NCBI GenBank assembly: GCA_003501365.1
Contig: DNPP01000380.1
Coordinates: forward strand, 10,894 to 20,730
Reading direction: 5' to 3'
DNA length: 9,837 nucleotides
Source: Bacillota bacterium
GTDB lineage: Bacteria > Bacillota > UBA4882 > UBA8346
Position 1 is the first letter of the stretch. Each line of letters begins with the position of its first letter. The translations under genes were made by a program, and so were the position numbers. Positions 1 through 5,700 of the stretch are shown piece by piece. The notes beneath the pieces were generated by a model. That model saw only the letters and a list, made by a program, of their open reading frames with translations. It was not told the DNA's origin and ran no database searches.

Positions 1-548
1 GAGCTAAATTAGACAAATTGGTGACTTTGGCCAATATTATTGAAGCAGAGCTGGGAGTGACGCTGGATTATATATCCGGTGGGAACTCCAGCAGTTTGCC
101 ATTGTTATATTCAGGCACGTTACCTACCGGGATAAACCATTTACGGATTGGGGAAGGAATGTTGTTGGGCCGGGAAACCTTGACCGGAAATCTACTTCCT
201 GATTTGTTCCGTGATGCCTTTGTGGTCGAGGCGGAGATCATTCAAGCCCAGTGGAAACCGGCAGAGCCGGATGGTGAAACCGGTTTGGATGCTTTCGGTC
301 GCAAACCGGAGCTGCCTAAGGTAGAGCCGGGAATCCGGTTATTAGTCAACCTGGGGCACCAAGATACGCCACTTAGCGGTTTAGCCCCGTTGGATCCCGG
401 CCTTACGGTATTGGGAGGCAGTAGCGATTACCTGGTGATGGCAGCCAAGGATAGGTTGAAAGTAGGTCAAGTGGTCCGATTTTTGCCCAATTATTGGAGT
501 TTGCTCGGCTTGATGACCTCGCCTTATGTAGAAAAGGTTTATATTTAG
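1..548 (+). CDS. Ornithine/alanine racemase family PLP-dependent protein, C-terminal part (5' end outside window)
   Basis: This is the C-terminal half of a fold-type III, pyridoxal-phosphate-dependent amino-acid racemase. The reading frame is open from the first base, so the gene starts outside the window; the TTG at 18 is an internal codon, not a start. About 180 residues are visible of an expected 350-370. The best recognised segment is the SGGNSSS motif near the start of the visible part, a phosphate-gripping loop of the ornithine racemase/YhfX-like group. It is followed by GINHLRIGEGMLLGRET, DAFGRKPELP, LGHQDT and GGSSDYL, all in the order seen in clostridial ornithine racemase (Orr). In that family the enzyme interconverts L- and D-ornithine in the cytoplasm, feeding the oxidative branch of ornithine fermentation. 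Substrate cannot be settled from this half, because the PLP lysine lies upstream and alanine- or other-specific relatives look similar. The stop is TAG at 546-548, and the next gene begins 32 nt later on the same strand. Confidence 0.85.
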   Translation, partial: AKLDKLVTLANIIEAELGVTLDYISGGNSSSLPLLYSGTLPTGINHLRIGEGMLLGRETLTGNLLPDLFRDAFVVEAEIIQAQWKPAEPDGETGLDAFGRKPELPKVEPGIRLLVNLGHQDTPLSGLAPLDPGLTVLGGSSDYLVMAAKDRLKVGQVVRFLPNYWSLLGLMTSPYVEKVYI

Positions 549-580
549 AGAAATATCAATCCATCGAGGGGTTATAGTAA

Positions 581-1255
581 GTGAAAAAAGGAAATGATAA
601 TATGAATATTATTCGTCCACAAATATCAAAAGAACTCATTCGGATTGATGATTTTTCTAAGTATACTCAGGACTTTCTATTGGAAGAATCTCCAATTTTT
701 AACATGGGAAGTTATGAAGAACGAATTGAAGGCGCGGAATTTTTAAAAATTGATATCCGAAAGAGCATTTTCGAGAATTGCACCTTTCATCATTGTGACT
801 TTGAAAAAGCGAGTTTTGTTGATGTTGTATTTCAATCTTGTGACTTGTCAAACAGTAAATTTGCAGGAGCCTATTTTGAACGATGCCGATTTGTATCCTG
901 TAAATGTATTGGCATAGATATGAGCGACACGGTTGTAAAGCAAACAACTTTTGAACAATCAAATTTTCAGTATTCAAGTTTTAATAATACAAAAATGACG
1001 GATGTCTTATTTGATCACATTGATTTTACGGAATCATCTATGGTTGAATCAAAACTGAAAAGATTTGTCGCGATGGATTCCAAATTTGTAAAGAATAACT
1101 TTTTCAAAACAATGTTGGCAACAGTGGATTTTACCAATAATGAGTTTGTCGCACCAGTGGTATCCATTCCTCCGATTGAACTAAAAGGAGCGATTATTAA
1201 TATGTTTCAAGCAGCAGATTTGATTAGCCTTTGGGGTATTATTGTTAATCAGTAA
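581..1255 (+). CDS. Pentapeptide-repeat protein, Qnr/MfpA-like architecture
   Basis: The protein has 224 residues. From residue 54 to 189 a large hydrophobic residue (mostly Phe, also Leu, Met, Ile) recurs every fifth position, giving 28 uninterrupted pentapeptides, about seven turns of a right-handed quadrilateral beta-helix. After it comes a C-terminal segment (about 199-224) with the pattern ELKGAIINMFQ...LWGIIV, which resembles the C-terminal dimerisation helix of Qnr proteins. Qnr and MfpA mimic DNA and bind DNA gyrase or topoisomerase IV; that function here is inference. The loops that interrupt the Qnr helix are absent, as in MfpA. Two starts are possible. GTG at 581 has GAGGGG 9 nt upstream, and ATG at 602 has AAAGGA 9 nt upstream; the longer form is given. 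Five sampled 60-base lines average about 30 % G+C against about 50 % in the neighbours, suggesting horizontal acquisition. No own promoter is obvious, so it may be transcribed with the racemase gene. Confidence 0.85.
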   Translation: MKKGNDNMNIIRPQISKELIRIDDFSKYTQDFLLEESPIFNMGSYEERIEGAEFLKIDIRKSIFENCTFHHCDFEKASFVDVVFQSCDLSNSKFAGAYFERCRFVSCKCIGIDMSDTVVKQTTFEQSNFQYSSFNNTKMTDVLFDHIDFTESSMVESKLKRFVAMDSKFVKNNFFKTMLATVDFTNNEFVAPVVSIPPIELKGAIINMFQAADLISLWGIIVNQ

Positions 1256-1415
1256 TGGAATGGGAGAATCGGAAAGGTTCGATTTTCGGATTTGAAGAAA
1301 CAATTCGGATTGAACCATATAAAAACCATGGAATGGATTCTTTGAATTTCCATAGTTTCCTGCTTTTGGCAGTGGCTTTAGTTTTCCCGGAATGTCATAA
1401 AATCTTGGCGATTGC

Positions 1416-1444
1416 TTGACACTCAAATTTGTTAATTGTATAAT
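1416..1444 (+). promoter_or_regulatory. Sigma-A promoter of the valS T-box transcript
   Basis: A consensus -35 box TTGACA (1416-1421) and a consensus -10 box TATAAT (1439-1444) are separated by exactly 17 bases, the optimal spacing for the housekeeping sigma factor. Transcription would begin near 1451, about 40 bases before Stem I of the T-box leader, which fits the usual arrangement of such leaders. It is the only perfect promoter I saw in the window. Confidence 0.92.
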
Positions 1445-1483
1445 CAAACAAAAAGCAAATAAGCGCAACCAAATAATTAAATA

Positions 1484-1770
1484 ACAGTGATCAGGAGGAG
1501 TAAACTTTCTCGGGATAAGCGAGAGGCCGGTTGGTGCAAGGCCTTGCTGTAGAAAGTTGAAGGTCGCCTGGGAGTTACCGGATTAAAAAATTATTATGAA
1601 ATAATATTTAGTGAACTAACGCTTTACGCTATCGATAAATGGATAGTTGAGCGTTATAATAGCTCCGGTCGGGGTCGCCCGTTACAGCGTAAAAGTGCCC
1701 GGATATCGGGAAATTAGGTGGTACCACGGAGGTTGAGACTTTCGTCCTTGTTAAGGCGATAGTCTTTTTT
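1484..1770 (+). ncRNA. T-box leader (riboswitch), valine-specific, controlling valS
   Basis: This RNA senses the ratio of charged to uncharged tRNA-Val and lets transcription proceed into valS when uncharged tRNA binds. Stem I can be traced. CAGG (1492-1495) pairs with CCTG (1567-1570), and AACTTTCT (1503-1510) pairs with AGAAAGTT (1551-1558). Between them lies a specifier loop with the canonical AGTA (1499-1502) opposite GAA (1559-1561). The specifier codon is GTC (1563-1565), valine, followed by the usual purine. The distal part has the AG-bulge (GAGAGG) and the GGTTGGTGCAA loop (1529-1539). Downstream, CTATC/GATAG (1629-1633/1642-1646) within AACGC/GCGTT (1618-1622/1651-1655) form a Stem II-region hairpin, and CCCG/CGGG (1698-1701/1707-1710) forms Stem III. 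The T-box AGGTGGTACCACGG is at 1716-1729. Its UGGU (1719-1722) would pair with the ACCA end of a tRNA with discriminator A, as in tRNA-Val. In the antiterminator, AGG (1716-1718) can pair with CCT (1746-1748). Confidence 0.96.
1736..1770 (+). terminator. Rho-independent terminator of the T-box leader
   Basis: AGACT (1736-1740) pairs with AGTCT (1761-1765). The stem continues inward through TCG/CGA and CCTT/AAGG with one mismatch and one bulged T, closing on a GTT loop, and is followed by TTTTTATTTTTT. The CCTT side of this stem is also needed to form the antiterminator with the T-box, so the two structures are mutually exclusive, as expected for a T-box attenuator. Confidence 0.92.
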
Positions 1771-1793
1771 ATTTTTTAAAGGAGGTTTTTTTC

Positions 1794-4493
1794 ATGAGTT
1801 TATCAACGGTTTATAATCCCCAGAGTGTAGAGGAAAAATGGTATCAATTTTGGCTGGATAAGAAATATTTTCATGCCGAGGTGGAAAAGGATAAAAAGCC
1901 TTATTGTATCGTCATCCCGCCCCCCAATGTTACCGGGGTGCTTCATCTGGGACACGCTTTGGACAATACCTTACAGGATGTCTTGATCCGCTGGCGGAGA
2001 ATGCAGGGTTATAATGCCCTTTGGATGCCGGGCACCGACCATGCCGGTATTGCCACTCAAGCAAGGGTGGAAGAGTCTTTGGCCAGGGAAGGCCTTTCAA
2101 AGCATGATCTGGGACGGGAGAAGTTTTTGGAAAGGGTCTGGTCATGGAAAGAACAGTACGGCGGGACCATCATCAAACAATTGAAACGGATGGGAGCTTC
2201 CTGCGATTGGGATCGGGAACGTTTCACCATGGATCAAGGGTGCTCGGCGGCGGTTCGCGAGATCTTTATTAAGCTTTATGAAAAGGGATTAATCTACCGG
2301 GGTAGTTACTTGATCAACTGGTGTCCCAAATGCCATACCACGATTTCCGATATTGAAGTCGAGCATGAGGACCGGGCGGGGCATCTGTGGCATATCCGTT
2401 ATCCTTTCGCCGATGGCGGCGGTTTTATTGAGGTAGCTACCACTAGACCCGAGACCATGCTCGGCGATACCGCAGTAGCGGTTCATCCCGAGGATGAACG
2501 CTATAAGAATGTAATCGGTAAAGCAGTAATTCTGCCGATCATAGGCAGGAAAATCCCGATCATTGCCGACGCTTATGTGGATATGAATTTTGGCACCGGA
2601 GCCGTGAAAGTGACTCCCGCCCATGATATTAATGATTTTGAAATGGGCATGCGCCATAATCTGCCCCAGATAACTGTGATTGATTTTGATGCTAAAATGA
2701 CGCCGGATACCGGCAAATATGCAGGCATGGATCGGTATGAATGCCGGACTGCTTTGGTTCTAGAGTTGGAGCAGCAAGGATACCTGATGGGTGTGGAAGA
2801 GCACAATCATGCGGTGGGTCAGTGCTATCGCTGCGACACTATTATTGAGCCATTAATCTCTAAACAATGGTTTGTAAAGATGAAACCCTTGGCTGAGCCG
2901 GCTATTAAAGCGGTGATTGATGGAAAAATTGAATTTGTACCGGAACGTTTTACCAAAATTTATCTGGGATGGCTGGAGAATATTCGGGATTGGTGTATTT
3001 CACGCCAATTGTGGTGGGGACATCGTATTCCGGTCTGGTATTGCGAGGATTGTCGTGAAGTGATCGCCGCCCGTACCGAACCTACAGTCTGCCCCAAATG
3101 CGGTAGTAAAAAACTGGAACAAGACTCGGATGTATTGGATACTTGGTTTTCATCCGGACTATGGCCGTTCTCTACCCTGGGATGGCCGCAAGAAACCGCT
3201 GAGTTGAAACATTTTTATCCTACCTCAGTATTGGTTACCGGTAGAGATATCATTTTCTTTTGGGTGGCCCGGATGATCTTCATGGGGCTGGAATCTCAAA
3301 ACGAGGAACCTTTCAAGAAGGTTTTAATTCATGGTCTGGTGCTTGATAAATATGGCAAAAAGATGAGTAAATCGCGGCCGGAGACGATTGTCGACCCCCA
3401 AGATATCATTAACCAATTTGGCGCCGATACCTTACGGTTCACCTTGGCAACCGGGACCGCCTTGGGGCAGGATCAACGTTTTCAAATGGAAAAAGTTGAA
3501 GGCAGTCGCAATTTTACCAATAAAATTTGGAATGCCGCCCGGTTTGTGCTGATGCATTATGAGAAAGCTAAAACTGAGGGCGATCTAGTCGGCGATCTTC
3601 ATTCCTCCATGTTGAATTCTTTTGCGATTGGCGAAAATAATGTTCTCCCTTCAGAATGGTTGACACTTCCGGATCAATGGATTTTGTCCCGCATGGAAAC
3701 GGTTACTGCAGAAGTTACTCGGTTACTGGAACGTTTTGATTTAGGAGCTGCAGCGTCATTATTATATGATTTTTTATGGAGTGAGTATTGCGACTGGTAT
3801 ATTGAGTTTTCCAAACCCCGTCTTTATCAGGAGGAGAATTCTTTGGAACGGATGATTGCTCAATCGATCTTAACCAGGGTATTGCGGCAGACAATGGAAC
3901 TCATGCATCCATTTATGCCGTTCTTGACGGAAGAGATTTGGCAGGCGTTGCCGCATGAAGGCGAAAGTATTATGATAGCGAAATGGCCTACTCAGAATGG
4001 AAAGCTTCAGTTTTCCACCGCCGAGAATGAAATGGAAACCATTATTGAGGTTGTCAGGACTATTCGTAATATTCGGGCTGAAGCTAATGTGCAGCCTCAG
4101 AAGAAAGTGGAGGCAATATTGGTGAGTTCGGCGGAGAAAAAAGCTGCCTTGGAACGTAATATTCAGTATATTTCCAGCATGGCCGGAGTTGGAAGCTCGC
4201 AACTCGTTGATGATGAAAATTTTAAAGTGGAGAAAGCCATCAGTGCGGTTGCGGCAGGCATCACTATTTTTATGCCGGTGGCCGGTTTGGTTGATGCCGT
4301 CAAAGAGAAAGAGCGCTTATCCAAGGAGCTAAGCCAGTTGGAGGGGGAAATAATAAAGATCATAGCGCGCATCGAAAGCCCGGCTTTTAGTACCAAAGCT
4401 CCACCCCAAGTGGTTGCCAAAGAACGCGAAAAATTAGCGGCATTTCAGGAGAAAGCCGCTAAGATAAAAGAACGTTTGGAACAATTAAATTAG
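1794..4493 (+). CDS. valS: Valyl-tRNA synthetase
   Basis: This cytoplasmic class Ia aminoacyl-tRNA synthetase attaches valine to tRNA-Val using ATP. The protein is 899 residues, a normal full length for Bacillota. The Rossmann catalytic core opens with PPPNVTGVLHLGHA, placing the HIGH-type motif at 51-54, followed by WMPGTDHAGIATQ. The CP1 editing insertion, which hydrolyses mischarged Thr-tRNA-Val, occupies about 190-340 and includes TTRPETMLGDTAVAVHP. Cysteine pairs at 177/180 and 344/347 flank it, and a second cysteine cluster (417/420 and 433/436) looks like a zinc knuckle. The KMSKS loop is at 523-527, after GRDIIFFWVARM. The anticodon-binding helical domain includes EYCDWYIEFSKPRLY, and residues about 834-899 form the C-terminal charged coiled coil typical of ValRS. 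The start is firm: AAAGGAGG (1778-1785) lies 8 nt before ATG. Expression is controlled by the upstream T-box. The usual partner folC does not follow. Confidence 0.98.
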   Translation: MSLSTVYNPQSVEEKWYQFWLDKKYFHAEVEKDKKPYCIVIPPPNVTGVLHLGHALDNTLQDVLIRWRRMQGYNALWMPGTDHAGIATQARVEESLAREGLSKHDLGREKFLERVWSWKEQYGGTIIKQLKRMGASCDWDRERFTMDQGCSAAVREIFIKLYEKGLIYRGSYLINWCPKCHTTISDIEVEHEDRAGHLWHIRYPFADGGGFIEVATTRPETMLGDTAVAVHPEDERYKNVIGKAVILPIIGRKIPIIADAYVDMNFGTGAVKVTPAHDINDFEMGMRHNLPQITVIDFDAKMTPDTGKYAGMDRYECRTALVLELEQQGYLMGVEEHNHAVGQCYRCDTIIEPLISKQWFVKMKPLAEPAIKAVIDGKIEFVPERFTKIYLGWLENIRDWCISRQLWWGHRIPVWYCEDCREVIAARTEPTVCPKCGSKKLEQDSDVLDTWFSSGLWPFSTLGWPQETAELKHFYPTSVLVTGRDIIFFWVARMIFMGLESQNEEPFKKVLIHGLVLDKYGKKMSKSRPETIVDPQDIINQFGADTLRFTLATGTALGQDQRFQMEKVEGSRNFTNKIWNAARFVLMHYEKAKTEGDLVGDLHSSMLNSFAIGENNVLPSEWLTLPDQWILSRMETVTAEVTRLLERFDLGAAASLLYDFLWSEYCDWYIEFSKPRLYQEENSLERMIAQSILTRVLRQTMELMHPFMPFLTEEIWQALPHEGESIMIAKWPTQNGKLQFSTAENEMETIIEVVRTIRNIRAEANVQPQKKVEAILVSSAEKKAALERNIQYISSMAGVGSSQLVDDENFKVEKAISAVAAGITIFMPVAGLVDAVKEKERLSKELSQLEGEIIKIIARIESPAFSTKAPPQVVAKEREKLAAFQEKAAKIKERLEQLN

Positions 4494-4560
4494 TCATAAA
4501 AATGGTGTTTTCTTTCTTTTTTAGTCGCTAATAAAACCGGACTATTGTTTAAGGGAGCCC

Positions 4561-4592
4561 GTCTCGATTTTTAAGAGGAAAATTATCGAGAC
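4561..4592. repeat. 12-bp inverted repeat (hairpin) upstream of the DctP-like gene
   Basis: GTCTCGAT (4561-4568) pairs perfectly with ATCGAGAC (4585-4592). TTTT (4569-4572) pairs with AAAA (4579-4582), leaving a two-base TT bulge and a six-base loop, AAGAGG. The right arm ends 28 nt before the ATG at 4621. No T-run follows on either strand, so it is not a canonical intrinsic terminator. It could be an operator, an RNA structure in the 5' leader, or an mRNA stability element. The pairing is seen directly; the role is unknown. Confidence 0.6.
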
Positions 4593-4620
4593 TGACGAAT
4601 TATATAGTGATTATTTACAG

Positions 4621-5700
4621 ATGGGGTATCTTGGAATGATTGGTTCTTTTTGGCCCAGGGAAAAAAGAAGTTGCGTTTTGAGCATAATCCTTGTTTTCCT
4701 TGTTTTATTGATTTGTTTCTTTAATGATCCAAATTTATTATCGGGAATCGCATGTGCTATCATGGCAAATCAATCATCCGAAGCCGGAACACCATCGGTC
4801 ATATTAAGACTGGCGCATGGAGAAAAATTGGAACATCCTACGCATACCGTTGCCGAAGAGGTAGCACAGGAAATACGAAACAAAACCAATGGCAGGATTG
4901 CTGTAGAGGTATATGGCAATATGCAATTTGGACAGGAGATAGAGCTCGTAAAAATGGTCCAAAAAGGGACACTGGATTTTGCCATAGTCTCAGCGGCATC
5001 TTTATCATCATTTGCGCATGTCATGAACATTTGGGAATTGCCATATCTTTTTAATTCCGAGGAACAAGCCAATCAGGCTTTAGATGGTGAACCCGGCCAA
5101 TATGTTTTGAAATCACTGGCTGAGAGTGAATTGACCGGCATTAGCTATTGGGAAAACGGTTTTCGTTCCATAACCACCCGGTCCATTCAGGTAAAGAAAC
5201 CGGGGGATTTATTGGATTTGCATATCTGGGTTATGCAAAATCCTATTGATATCGCTTTTTTTACAAAATTGGCGGCAGTCCCGACTTCGATGGATTGGGG
5301 TGAAGTGATTCCTGCCCTTAAAAGGGGAATTATCGAGGGTCAGGAAAACTCGATCCCTATCATTTATACCAATGAATTGGGAAAGTATCAACAATATTTA
5401 ACCCTTAGTGAACATACCTTTGATCCGCTGGTCGTTTTGACCGGTAATTCCTTGCATACGAAACTATCGCCCACCGAAATGAAGATGATCTTTTCCTTAT
5501 TACAAGATGCTCGTTTTCGGCAACGTCGTTTGATAGCCGAACGAAACAAATATTATCTTGCCAAAATCAGATCAAGCAAGATGACAGTGATCACTCCGGA
5601 GAACGATAGTTTTCGCCGGGTGGGTCGGGAGTTTTCCAAGGAGGCTCTTAAACTTTTTGATCCCGTAGTGCGGGCTTATTTTGAAAGGTATCTGCAATGA
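4621..5700 (+). CDS. DctP-like (TRAP family) extracytoplasmic solute-binding protein, probable sensor component
   Basis: The 359-residue protein matches the DctP/TRAP substrate-binding family along its length after a membrane-targeting N-terminus. That N-terminus has basic residues (PREKR, 12-16), a hydrophobic stretch (19-34) and a possible signal-peptidase site ACA (44-46). There is no good lipobox, so an uncleaved anchor is also possible. Family landmarks are LRLAHGEKLEHPTH (63-75), GRIAVEVYGNMQFGQE, GTLDFAIVSAAS, IWELPYLF (137-144), ENGFRSITTRS, the PTSMDWGEVIPAL hinge strand and GIIEGQEN (236-243). In the segment that normally reads G-x-K-x-R-V, the ligand-carboxylate arginine is replaced by Trp203 (LHIWV). 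No TRAP membrane subunits (DctQ/DctM) lie beside it. Instead its TGA overlaps the ATG of a membrane GGDEF-EAL gene, suggesting it presents a ligand to that sensor. The ATG at 4621 lacks a ribosome binding site; ATG at 4636 has GGGG 9 nt upstream and may be the real start. Confidence 0.88.
   Translation: MGYLGMIGSFWPREKRSCVLSIILVFLVLLICFFNDPNLLSGIACAIMANQSSEAGTPSVILRLAHGEKLEHPTHTVAEEVAQEIRNKTNGRIAVEVYGNMQFGQEIELVKMVQKGTLDFAIVSAASLSSFAHVMNIWELPYLFNSEEQANQALDGEPGQYVLKSLAESELTGISYWENGFRSITTRSIQVKKPGDLLDLHIWVMQNPIDIAFFTKLAAVPTSMDWGEVIPALKRGIIEGQENSIPIIYTNELGKYQQYLTLSEHTFDPLVVLTGNSLHTKLSPTEMKMIFSLLQDARFRQRRLIAERNKYYLAKIRSSKMTVITPENDSFRRVGREFSKEALKLFDPVVRAYFERYLQ

Larger units (their letters stand above)
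1256..1793. other. Intergenic region between the pentapeptide gene and valS
   Basis: This 538-base stretch has no convincing gene. Its right part (1416-1793) is filled by the valS promoter, T-box leader, terminator and ribosome binding site, listed separately. The left part (1256-1415) is AT-rich like the pentapeptide gene. It holds an imperfect direct repeat (TTCGGATT at 1285-1292 and 1304-1311) inside an imperfect 10-bp inverted repeat (1276-1285 with 1307-1316). It also holds a weak hairpin at 1328-1353 without a following T-run. A 54-codon frame (1255-1419), whose ATG overlaps the preceding TAA, has no ribosome binding site and is not called as a gene. Confidence 0.7.

Noticed and set aside
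18..548. TTG at 18 as the start of a complete 176-residue protein
   Set aside because: The frame stays open to base 1, and the protein begins in the middle of the racemase fold, so this is an internal codon of a gene cut by the window edge.
1328..1353. Terminator for the pentapeptide gene
   Set aside because: ATGGA/TCCAT and ATTC/GAAT form only a weak interrupted hairpin, and the following bases lack a T-run.
1181..1468. Minus-strand frame of 95 codons across the intergenic region
   Set aside because: It runs antisense through the end of the pentapeptide gene and the valS promoter, has no recognisable domain or ribosome binding site, and looks like a chance frame.
2289..2657. Minus-strand frame of 122 codons inside valS
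   Set aside because: It is fully inside the highly conserved valS coding sequence and its translation shows no family features; it is a shadow of the real gene.
4561..4592. Intrinsic terminator for valS
   Set aside because: The stem is strong, but no T-run follows on the + strand or, read backwards, on the - strand.
4601..4608. TATATA/TATAGT as a -10 box for the DctP-like gene
   Set aside because: No acceptable -35 box lies 16-18 bases upstream in this AT-rich stretch, and the start would leave an almost leaderless message.
4494..4620. A cyclic-di-GMP riboswitch ahead of the sensor operon
   Set aside because: The 127-base gap does not show the conserved core sequences of known cyclic-di-GMP riboswitches; only a simple hairpin is present.
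4752..5054. Second + strand frame inside the DctP-like gene
   Set aside because: The main frame carries the TRAP binding-protein motifs throughout; the other frame has none and is a shadow.
4621..5700. Calling this gene part of a TRAP transporter
   Set aside because: No DctQ or DctM membrane subunits are in the window, the neighbour is a GGDEF-EAL sensor, and the ligand arginine is missing. Transport through subunits encoded elsewhere cannot be excluded.
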